DNA from: Priapulus caudatus
Taxonomy: Eukaryota; Priapulida; Priapulimorpha; Priapulimorphida; Priapulidae
Length of the DNA stretch: 36,699 nucleotides
Direction of reading: 5' to 3'
NCBI RefSeq assembly: GCF_000485595.1
Contig: NW_014577308.1
Location: 206,249 to 242,947 of the forward strand
Positions 22,701-35,398 of the stretch are shown here, piece by piece. Position numbers and translations under genes: made by a program. Numbering within the stretch: the stretch's first letter is position 1; each line of letters opens with the position of its first letter. Below the pieces are notes generated by a model, which searched no databases, was not told the origin of the DNA, and worked only from the letters and a program-made list of their open reading frames with translations.

Positions 22701-25700
22701 GGTACGTTCCGGTATACCGGACCGTACCCAGGGTACATTCCGGCAGTACCCTGGGGGACATAGACCCTATCAGCGTTAGTAAATGCTAGTGTGTGCTAAC
22801 ATACTGTTTTTTTCAGCACTGGCGAACAACTGTTGCAGCTTTTGCTCATAGATCAAATGTTGAAATGATGATTACATCATTTTGCAGACATGTTTTTATA
22901 AATATGTTAGGAGTAAGTATTTTTGTGTTTTTGTGTCTATATATATATATATATATACAGTAATAGTCCGCTTTATGATAATTCGAGTTATGTAAACTCA
23001 CCTATACATAATTCATAAACTATGAACACTAAACTCTGGGTACGAAATGTAAATTAAATTGCTGCTAGGGAACTTTTCAAAGGAATGATAAGGGTTTTAT
23101 CAAAATGTGCTCAATTGCCATGAAATTAATTACTGCAATCAGCCTACCCCCTACATTTAGTATATACCCAAGATTTCCATTTTAAGAGCAGTTCACAATA
23201 GCCTCGTTCACACGAGACCTCGTATTTATAAAATACGGTATTTGCGAAATACCGAATCTGAGACAAATACGTGGCCGAGCGTTCACACGCTGATTTGCGG
23301 CTCCAGAAATACGGTATTTGCGAGCTACGAGCTGCTTTAAACAATCAAGCGAACAATGCGAAATAAACAATGCAATGCGCACCAACTGCCGATAAAATAC
23401 GTAGACTGGTCCGCGCTCGACAGTTCCACTCGTGTTACACTGGAACTGTCGAGCGCGGACCAGTCTATAAAATACGCGGCTTCAGAAATACGGTATTTAG
23501 CATTCACACGAGGAAATGCACGGTCCAAGAGATCCGGTATTTCTCAAGCACGGCAAATTATTCGGGGTCTGGGAAGCCGCGTATTTACATCAAATACCGG
23601 ATCTGTTTAGATACCGTATTTCTTGGACCGTGCATTTTGCCTCGTGTGAACGCTAAATACCGAATTTCTTGCTACGTGTGAACGCGGCTATAGACTGCAT
23701 CTGGTACAGAGATTTATTAAAATACTCTAGGCTCTGGGGGCATGGAGTGTTTGTGTACATGACTCTTTTAGATCAAAACCTTTTACTTTCTCATTCCTTA
23801 TGGTAAGACTCTAAAAAAAAGTTTGGGTAACACCTCCACGTCAAGTACGTTTTTTCTGTACTGCCAATTATGTGATTTTCGGTTAGGAGCCAAAGTGCAA
23901 AAATGACAATATTGAAGTTTCAGAGCATAATTAAGTCTTTATTAAGCAACCATAAACTTTCAAATTGCACTGAATTACATTAAATAAGTATTACTAACGA
24001 CTTTCTAGCATGATTTGTTGCCATACACATTGTTTCATGGTACAAAATGGCTACATTTTACTCAATTTACATTTAGCCAAAAATAGCCAGAAATCACTTT
24101 CAGTTTGAAAGTAGCTCCAAGTATGATTGCTTCTCACTTGCCCAATATTGTAGGTAGAGCTTGTGGGGGGAACTCTGAGGGGCCCAGCTAGGCTTCATAA
24201 TTCGGTTTTAACAAGCATGTTGTAATGTTTTCATGCACTGACAAAATTTACCACATTTCATCCCAGCCTTTCTACATGGGCAAGTTGACCTTGTACACTT
24301 AGCACATGGACAGGAGACTGACCAATGAGGCTCGAGGGTTTTCCACGATGTTGCGGGTACCAGCTGTCCTTGGTCGTTCACATAGCCACAATCCTCTGGC
24401 TTCAGTGTCTCAACGTTTTTAGGGTCGAGGTGGCACTCCAAGGCATGGCTGATGGTGTAACTATTGTAGAATACACGCTTGATATGAGGCAGGAGTCCCT
24501 GACTAGTCGGAGGTAGGCTGTGGAGAGAACCCTTTTTGCTGAAGTGGAAAACCTCTGCTCGATATTCAGAGAAACATTTTGCATCGCTACCTCTTTTCAG
24601 TACCTTCACTTAATAATGCTCGGCATTGCGAGCCATGGCTGGAGCGAGGGTTAGTGATTCCCCGAAGTGTTTCAGAAACTTTTCAGGTTCTGCCTTTAGA
24701 GCTGTCTTCTTTGTACCAACTTTGCTGGTTATGTCACACCCTGCAAGACTGCGTATAGCCGGCAGTACTGCACAGCCCCGATTACCCAGGCGCTGGAACA
24801 GCTATCGAGTTGTATCTCCCATCCCAGCTCTCACCTACAGCTCCTCAAGGTTGTGTTGGTTAAAGACAGGCATGTGGTAGAGCAGTGCAACAATGACATC
24901 TGTATCGCTGGAGATTACAACACACACTTTGTGTCCTGCATTGAGAGAGTCCAAGACGTAGATGAGTATTCGGAGGTCATGCAGCTTCTTCAAATGGGGA
25001 TTTAAGGTGCGGCAATGCTTTTTCCTAGCCTTGATGGACCATGATGCACTGGCAATTCTCGTCTTCTTTGGCCACTTGCCCGAGTACAGTGGGATATTTT
25101 AATGTTTTGGAAGCATTTGAACGAAGATGGCAGTAGATTAGCTTCTCAAGAAGAAGCTTATTCATGTTCATGTTTGAAGGCCAGAATCTCTGCATCTCTT
25201 TTGTAGAGGTGACTCGATTGGTACAGTTTTAGTGCGCCTCTTTCTCTCACTATCCTTCACTGAGGGTTCATCTGAGTACATGTTGAACACATAGTCACAT
25301 TGCCCGAACTGATGGTATACACCCGAAATGGATACAAATGCTAAGAGGAGATCCTTGAAGCTGGAGAGGCTAGTCACACACATCTTACGAACTGTGGCCA
25401 TTATGTCTATGACAAACCAGTGAAAGCAGGCATTCCCTATCTATAAAAGGACATGTTTTTTAACATTTCCCGTAAATAACCCTGATATGTAGGTTAGACT
25501 GTAGTCTCAACGAATATGCATGATAACTTAGACAGGCATTGTTGAATGCTTTACATAGAAACCAATTCAGTTTGAAAACATAAATAATAATGTTAAGAAT
25601 ATTCGTTTAAGTTTTCACTTGGTATACACTACAGGGCATGTACTACATTAATGAATATACAATGGGAAAAGACACGAGACAGGCAAAAGATGAAATGGAC

Positions 25701-28700
25701 CTGGGATTGTTCATGCGTTCTCTGGGAGATGAAGTGCTTGATGAAATCCACAAGCGTTACCGCACTACAAGAACATCATGGTATCAAAAAATTAGGGGAC
25801 AGCTGTTCTGTATATACGTAAGTACTTGTTTGAAAATATGCGTCTTTATCTTGTTTGTTTTACCCCCAAATATTTCCTTGAATAAATGTATGGCTTGAAT
25901 TTTACTGTGGCACTGACGGCAAGTGCTGTTCAGCAGCTGTTGGTTCCCTCAATTACTATGGTGCCCCCTGATGATTGGACAGCATCGTCTACTGTAAGAA
26001 GCGGTGAATAAGAAGGTGCATTTAAAATTAGCTGATTATCATGATTTTATAATTGTTGGCTTTTGCTATGCATTATTTTCTCCCCGATTGATGAGAAAGT
26101 TTGGTGATTTACTAAAAATCCCTGGATATACATACACTTGTTTTTTTGGACTTTAATCTTCTTTAATTAAACGTTGGCAATCTAGCCAAAAAGTCACGAG
26201 ACTTTAAAAACCAATGAGGTTAATATAGTAGACAACCATGCAACCACTGCCCATTTACATTAAAATTAAGGCACTTGTCGTTGAGAACCAGTTGTAGTTT
26301 AATTGGTAAACGTATGCTCGTTCACTCAGTTAATGTCAGTGCTTAGTGCAGGTTGGAGCAACAACCTTTACTTAATTGTAATAGTATGGCAATTTAATAA
26401 GGACTTATTTGCAAGCAGCAGCTTATGGTTGCTATTGATTATATATGTATGGTTACAATTATAAACACACGTAGCTGGAATATGGAATATGTATTCATGT
26501 TCATAAAGTCAAGAGGTAATAAATGAAGTAATTATAAATGACATGATGATGAATGTATTATTAGTTCTTGATACAATCACGAGTGAATAAAAAACACATT
26601 TATACAACTGATGCAATGATCTCTGCATTTCCATTTATAGGATGCGCTGGTTGTACAACGTCATGTCGCTAGCATGGAAGCACTGGCAGAGAATATCAAG
26701 ACAGATATGAGCATCACTGATCCGCTCACGTTCTACAATGAAGTAACAAAAGACCTTGCAGCCAGTGTGAATGTAAGTGTATTACATTCTAATGTGTTCA
26801 CTGCACGAGTTAATTATAAAGCCCTGCATGTACTCTTAGATGACAGTGGAGACTAAACATGATGCTGACGTCATTTTTGCTGTCGATGCTCATATTTTTA
26901 CTTAATTTCTGCTTGTGTATGCCTATACTGTTATCATTTGTCTGGTTATTCACTTGTGTCACTTTATATGTATCTACAAACTAAAAGGCCATGGTGATAA
27001 CGTTTAGATGTGCTCAACTCTGTCGTACACTTCTGGCTTAATGATAACATTTTATAGTGTATTACTGCTAAAGTCATATGATAGTGCATAGAATATATAT
27101 CTAAATGGAAATATTTTATTTCAATGCAATCATCATCGAAGGCTTGGCATCACCATATGCATGTCACCTACACATCGTTATTCACCTCTGGACTATTACA
27201 GGCAATCTTAAGTGGCCAGGGTAAGGAAAATTGTGTTGCTATTCTATGTAAAACATTCTCTGCACACATGCCAACAGAGTTATGCCCATTTTAACACCAC
27301 TTTTCAAAGAAAGCATATGTATAGTTTTTCACTGTAAGATTTTGCCTAAATAGTAAATAACTACAAGAACATACAAAAGTGAGTGATGCACGTAAGCCTA
27401 ATTGCTATATTCTTTGTTCTACCTTCTATATATGTACCTGGACTATGTGAATTTTTTGGTTTAGTAATACAAAGCCAGGTACACCGTGTACAGACTCATT
27501 GTCACTCCGAGTCAGTTTCCAGAAATTTCTAACATCTTCTTACCATCTCGTATTGTTTGCTGATCATATCTCGTAATTTCAACTTAATTATATTATAAAT
27601 ATGTCAATTATCTTTAATAAACACATCAAATCAAATCTAGTAATACCTCAATAATAGTGAATCAACATACCTGAATTTAAATTAACTATGATGGCTGCCA
27701 TGGCAAGATCACATATCCACAGATAGTTAATATGTCACAGTCATCTCCTGTTTGCTGAAACCGACCACATTTAGTTAAACGTGTTGGAAAAAAAATCAAA
27801 GTTGCATGGGTAAATGCAATGTGGCATATTATAGGCCTATGTAGTATTATAGTAGTCCAATTTATGAATACCCAATTATTGACAGGCTCATCAAAAGACG
27901 TGATGTCAGATCTGGCCATGCTTCTGTCCAATTGCACGGACGTGGTCAGTGCAGACGTTCCAGCTGCTGTCAAGAAAATTGCACTAGCTGTGATTGATAG
28001 TGGTAAAGCAGAGTTCTTTCGAGAATTGACTCCCGAACAGGCAGTTGATTGGCTGAGATCAAGTGAGAGTGGTGATTTAAACCAGCTATTCAATCAATTT
28101 ATTGAAACACATGGTCACCGAGGCATGAGAGAGGTACGCATATAGTTTGTTAACTGCCAAATGCGTATAATATAAAAAATTCACGTTTCTTGATACATTC
28201 GGTTGAAGGCCTCATTTTATACGGTTTTATATCAATTGCGAATATATCTATTATTGCAAACCACTAGATAATTTACGTGCATGATTGCACCGTGCCAAAG
28301 TTTATCCTATAAGATGTGTAAACTTGTACATGAAGCAGTTTGGTACATATAATATATTGAGATGTAAAATACTGTAGCATGTGTGTTTATGTGAATGTTG
28401 AACCATCTGAGTTTTATGTAGATGTGCTATTAATCCCAACTGTAAATAAGCTTAAATTAATGAGGCTAACTATTTTTTGTAGCCAATGTATATAGTTGTT
28501 GGGATATAGTGTTCTAGTTGTATATAGTGTAGGGTGATGCAAGTATATACACGCACGCACACACACAAACGCATGCACACGTGCAAGCATGCATACGCAC
28601 GCATGCACGCACGCGCACACACACTAACATATAGGCCTTATCATGCAATGATGTGTGCATACTTTTATATGTATACTATACATATTTATATATAAACATC

Positions 28701-31700
28701 TGAGAGTATAAAATAAATATGTTAGTTATATTATGTGTATGTACGAATTACTCAAGAATTACTAAGACAAGATACGGGTATTTCAAAATGGGTTGCTGGT
28801 TGTTCATCTCATGATCAAGCATCATATTATTCCATTTACATTATAGTCTGTCGCTTTTTTCTCAGATTGATTTATCGGCAATTCCCTGGAGAATTGATCC
28901 AGTGCAAGTTGTTAAAAGCATACAGGTAAACCAACAATGTAGATGCTGTACATTAACTTTCATTTCATTTGAAACAAATAATTCTGCAGTCTTTATACGT
29001 CATTAATCATATCCTTTTACTCAATCCAGCTTTCACGTGATTTCTTTGAAAGGCATATGTATATAATTGCGAACTACATTGTATGGTAAAACCAACCCTA
29101 TAGTAGGTTAACTAAACACATACTAAATTATCAGTAGCAAATGTAGTTTTACTGTTTAAAATATCACCGGTCGCTACAGATGGCACAATTAATGTCTTCA
29201 TGTTCTAATTATTTTCTTACTGCATGGTCTGTTAATTTAGTTTATGACGAAGTCACCAGACCAGTTAAAAGACACAAAGTCCTACATGAACAATGATGAA
29301 ATCATCCACAGGATAAAAACTCCAGTTGGTTTCATCAGAAAGTACGTGAACCTATTGTCTGTAAAGATAAGTCATTTGATTCAGTAGCGCTAATTGGGGT
29401 TAACCAACAAGTGAACTATAACACGTTTTCTATGTAAACGATTTCAATGCAAAAATGTTTCACTGTAACAATTTTAAAGGGAGAGTTTAGTCTAGGTTCT
29501 AGGGTTATTTTCAGCTAATTTAGGTTATAATTACGCTACATAAAAAGTTTCATGGTTCATTCACCATTAGAAATATCTTTAAAAAATGTTTTAAAACTAA
29601 CGACTACAGTTTGATTACAACGACGGTGGCGCCACTCAAAGCGCACGATCTGATAAGTTGCGCAAAACCACTTTCCAGCCAAGGGCTACAGACCGAGGGT
29701 GTTTATAATTTATTCATTTAAAAGCAAAATTATTGTAATATCTTATAAACGACATATAGTTTCAGTTATATAATATGGATAAATTTGCCCTAAAATGAAT
29801 ATTGTTCGGTTAAATAGCATTTAGGTATAAATATAATTGCACTTTTGTGATTAGCCCTCGGTCTGTAACGTGCAAAATAAATTGTCAAATACTCAACTTT
29901 TTCGGGGTGGCAGCACGGTCGCGGGTGTCATGGCGCCGTTCAAATTTCGTAGCGTTGATGTGTAATTAATTATAACAATTAAATTAGGTATCTGGTAACA
30001 AATACGTGTGGGTGTAGACGATTTGTTATGCAGTAAAATCCTAGAGGCTACTGTCCCTTTAACAATACATATATATGCATATATGCATATGAGCATATTT
30101 ATCACAATATTGCCATATCATTAAATCTGTTATCTGGCCAATCAATGACATCGTGTGTACAGATACATAGCTTTCAAGCAATTCTATTACAAAACGTTTC
30201 ATAGTAACAATTACACAATACAATTTCTTTTATTTCTTTGTTATTCAGTTACTGGTTTGTGGTATTCAACTGCTGGAATGTTTTCTTTTTCTATGTCCAA
30301 TCAAATACTATATAAATATTGTCTCTTCTCTAATGAAACAGCCCATGTACATGAAATTTCTATTATATTCCAATTGCATAAAATGATTTTGTTATTTATG
30401 TTAGCTGTGTGAGAGTAATATAGCAATAGTAATGTACCTCAGCCATGATATTGTGTTAAATATTTTCATGTTTATTTTTTTAAAGAAAAATTTTACAATT
30501 TCTGGTGCCAATAGCAAAGAAAAGTGTGCGCATGAGAGAAATGGCTAAAAGCAATTCCATTAAGTGCAGTGACTACCTGCGCCAAGTACTCACTAGACTG
30601 GGTGAACTGCTAGTACAAGAGGTATAACCTATATTGCCTGTATAATATACATTAGTAACAAGTACAACAGTAATATTGCATGTGATAAAAGTGTGAATAC
30701 TTCTAGTTTCTGTAATATCCATAAATATTACCCTTTAACTTTCAGGGCTACCTTCCTGACAAAGAACTGATATACTACTTCACCTTTGGTGAAATTGAAA
30801 GGTTGATCATCTCTCGTTCTGCCAAACTGGTCATCAGGTTAGTACCAAGTTTATATCTAATTGCTGGAAACCTGATTTTTTTTGGTCGGAGGTTCATTGG
30901 CAGACCTGTGAGTCACGGAAATAGCAGTCCGTAATTATCCAAATGGTTTCATTATATAGAATCAGACGTGAATATTAACACCATACATAAAATTTATATG
31001 GGAAGTTACCATGCGTTTAGACAATTTAGATTATACTTTAAGTTGCTTTCTTGATTTCCAAATTGCTTTCTTCTGAAGTACAGTGCACTTTAATTAAATA
31101 TGACATATTTTTCAGAGCAACAAGAAGAAGAAAGCTGACACCAGCTTTAACCAAACTCCAGTTCCCTGAGATACTATCTGGCTATCCGATGCCGGTAAAT
31201 ATTTTTGAACTTATTACAGTATGTGGGAATTTTACATTTGGGATTAGAAGCCAGATGGTTGTATTTTCACACATTCAAAATGCATGATCCTAATTTTAAA
31301 GCAAAACATCATGTAATGCACTCATTATATAAGGCGTATGCTGGGATTTATAGGATTTAGCCTACTCCTGAGTCTCTTGCACTCAATGACCATGGTAAAT
31401 TAAATAGCATATGCTAATGTAATTGTATTACATTAATGTAATGCTAATTGTAATTATTACTTGCATAAAAATGTTGTTATAGATTGAAGACGACTGCTCC
31501 ATAGATGTTTCCAATACACAGCAAGTGACAGGTAAATCAATCATTAATTTATATATATATGTTAGCTATTTATCAGTCATATTGCAAGTAAAATTGTCAG
31601 AGGACTGTTACAGGAGTAGTGATCGATAGTCCTACATAGTCAATCATTAAAACAATATTTTTTCATCTGTTGCATTCTGAAAGGAGACATTGTGTATATT

Positions 31701-34700
31701 AACTGTATTATTAAATAAAGTTAGTCATATTTGTAGTGATGAACGACACACGCAAAGTTTCCCTGGCACGAATTTTTTTTACAAATTTTCTAGTTGCTAA
31801 GATTCTTTTTATAATTAAATTAAAATAATTTTTTGTCATAAATGTTCTATGAGCAGTGGTTATGAGCAAATGTAAAGCTCACAGACACTACAAGACTCTA
31901 GAATCCTTATGAGTGATAAAAATGTTAGCTGTTATTTTCAGGTTTATAATTTTTTGCAAGTTCTTTGCTTTTAGACATGTTCCACATCTATAAAAATGAA
32001 CCCTACAAATAAGGTTGTAAGTGTCAACGAGAGCACCCCTCTAAGAGATGAAGATGCCATGATTTTTATATAGATTTATATTTTTGGCAAATCAAGTAAA
32101 TTAAAATCAAAGCAAATCAAATTGTAAGTTATAGAGCAGTCTAAAGTAACACCTAGGTAGACTGGGCTATAAGTATGTGTCAGCCATTTCTCATACCTTA
32201 TGACTTTCAGGTGGCGATTTCGCATCCCTGTTCTTTTCACGGAAGGCACTTATTTGTGTTTTCCCAGGATTGGCTCATAGTTGGTTTGCAGTGTAGTAAA
32301 TACCCGGCAGGGTGGGGGGTGTGCACACCCATTGTTAAAAGTACTGGGGACGTGCCGCTGGACAGGGTATATTTTCCGAACATCATTATTGCCACAGGGT
32401 TATTTAAGCCCGGCGCACATTTCCCAACATTTTGCTCAAAAAACATTATCGTAGCAATGTTCCATGAAATGTTCGGCAATGTGCGGTGAAAAAGGTCGCC
32501 AAACATTTGTTCCGACAATGTTTCTGAAGATCGGAAATGTTTGAATCTGAACATGTTCGTCGAATGTTCGGTCAAGTGTGGCGCTGTGAATGTCGAAACA
32601 ATTTTAGGAAATTTTGTAAATTGGCCTATCACGCCACGCCGATCACGTGACTCTTTACAACACTGCTACTAGACGGCGCCACGAGGTTGTTCGCTGCAAA
32701 ATGTTCGGCAATATGCGCTCAGAAATTGTTCACCCGCACATTGCCAGACAAAAACATTTGTTCGGGAAAATGTTCGGCAATGTGCGCCAGGCTTTAGATA
32801 CCCACAGCAAGCAAGCTGATATTGGTCTGATATTGGCAAAACAATATTGGGTCAATATCACCTGGCCAATATTGGACCAATATAGGCAGATATTGGTCCA
32901 ATATCGGCCCAATATTGGCAAACAATATTGGGCCAATGTCACCAGGCCGATATTGGACCAATATAGGCAAGCCAATATTGCAACAAGGTATACTTTTTAG
33001 TGCAGTATATTGGGACAGGGTGTATTTTAGGGCGCAAAGCGGTTTGTGACAGGGTCAAGTTTTCAAGGTCCCCGAGGCACCCCACTACCCAGTTACGAGG
33101 CGAGTGCCCCCCCCCCAGGAGTAAATGGTTAGACTTGCGAGAGCATCGGCGAGGGACTGTTTGACTTCTTCAAAGGACTGTTTCTGTGAAGCAATGTAGC
33201 GGTCATCTGCATTCAGGAAACTCCTGGTGTTTGGGTGTACTGGCTGGTCATTTGTGTATAGATTAAAAAGCAGAAAAGCCATGACGCTTCCTTGTGGAAG
33301 GCCATTTTTCTGTCTACGCCATCTGCTGCGGTTAGTGAGATCCACGAAAATCCGCCTGTTTTTTATAGTTTTTCAGTAAGAATTTGATGGTTGACTGTGT
33401 CGTAATTAAGCTGCGGAGAGGTCAACAAAAGCAGCTCCAGTAATCAGCCCTTTCTCGTTCCCGTCTGACATGGTGTCCATTTTACTTGCTTTTTTATTAT
33501 ATGCATTATATACTATTTCTAGGTATGCCAGTAAGTCATGGCACTGTTAGAGCCAAGTGCAGGGTTGCCATGACACTAGGGGAGGCTGAAACTATACAGG
33601 TAAGGAAGAAAAATATGTATAGATTTAAAATCCAATAAGGATTTTTAATTCTCTTATTTGTTTGATACTTTATAAATCCATTAACACATCTTATTGTGGG
33701 AGCATAGATTGTACACTACATTCCAGCGACGTTTTCATTAATCCAGAAATGATTATAAACAATGAGCATCACGATGAAACTATTTATATAGTATATATGC
33801 TATATTTCTTATTTCAGCCAGGAGAGGTGTTGATTACACGGTCAACAGATATCGGCTGGTCACATGTCTTCCCAATGATATCTGGGCTATGCACAGAGAT
33901 GGGAGGCATTATATCACATGGTAAGTAGTGCTATGGAGATCATAACTGATTTCAGAAACTGGGAAAGGAATTTTATTTATAAACTACCTTGAAATGATGA
34001 AGTCAATTCTATAACAACAAGGTTAAAGCAGGCATGTCGTGAGACACAGTCCTCTATAAATTGATGGGCCCATGCACTACCCTTTGAAATAATTTAGTCT
34101 AATATCCACTGATCAGAGCATCCTCTAAAAGCAGCCAATGCTGTTAGACTTAGTCTTTGTCTTTTTCCCTACATAAAAATGACCAGGAATCAATCAACCC
34201 AGTAGATGGCACAACATGTCATGCAAGTTGCAAGTGCCATTAGGGATGTTTTACCTTTTCATATTTTTTGTTATTTAGGTTGTTGGTGAAATGTAAAAAT
34301 GCAAGGGCATGCTTAGACGTAGTTTAGCAGTATACCAATGCAGTTTTTCACTTGTAATATTTTTAATTAATTCTATAGGAGCTGTGGTGGCAAGAGAGTA
34401 TGGACTGCCATGTATTGTATCTGCCAGGAATGCTACATCAATATTCAAAACTGGTACGTCATTTATCTTTAACTAGTCCATGCCCGTTAGGTGGTCAGAA
34501 CTTCTGTGTAGACCACATTGTTCATGATGGAACGTTTAGTTGTGTCCTTGGCGTCTACAGCTAGAATCTTTAGCTGCAGGGCACTTCCCACGCGGCTAGC
34601 AGTGACGTAGAACTGTTCGTGACTGAAGAAGTCTGACCGTGTAGACGCCGACACGGTGAAGGGACTGTCCTTGCAACTTGTTGACTGTTATTGCAAAGCA

Positions 34701-35188
34701 ACATCAGGAGTTTCTTGACAGCGGGCGACTTTCTTGCGGGCGGTATCTTGTCGATGCTTAATATCTCGACGTGTCAGTGATGCCTTTTTTTTGGTGGCAT
34801 TAGCTGGGCACTTGTTATAACTATTTGTTTGCTGTCTGGAAACTTTGACTTGTGTTATAACGAAATGCGCTCCATTTAAGAAACAATGTAAAATCAATGT
34901 ATAACATTTCTCTGGTTAGATTAGATGGAGCGACTTAGAAAATCTTAGATGGAGCGCCTTTGGTTAGACATTGTTTTTTACATTGCCATTGTGTTTTCCT
35001 GTTGTGACGTTGCCCCGCGTTCGGTGCAAAAATTTCCCACTTGATATTTTTGAACGTGGAATGTGAAAAAAATAAAACTGTGAACAAAATAAATAGCCCA
35101 TGCAACGTGTCATGATCTGTAGAATGTTCCGACCAAGTTTGGAGAGGATTCGTTGAGCGGTGCGAAAACGTATAGCCGGACACACAAA

Positions 35189-35221
<33 letters not shown>

Positions 35222-35328
35222 CACATGCACAACACACACACACACACATCAATACACACACACACACACACACAACACACAGCACACCACACACAGCACA
35301 CACAACACAGCAACCGCACGATGATACG

Positions 35329-35398
<70 letters not shown>

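Noticed and set aside
33085-33345. Possible intact gene for an 86-residue protein
   Set aside because: It is a fragment of a reverse transcriptase with a decayed YADD box and upstream frameshift.
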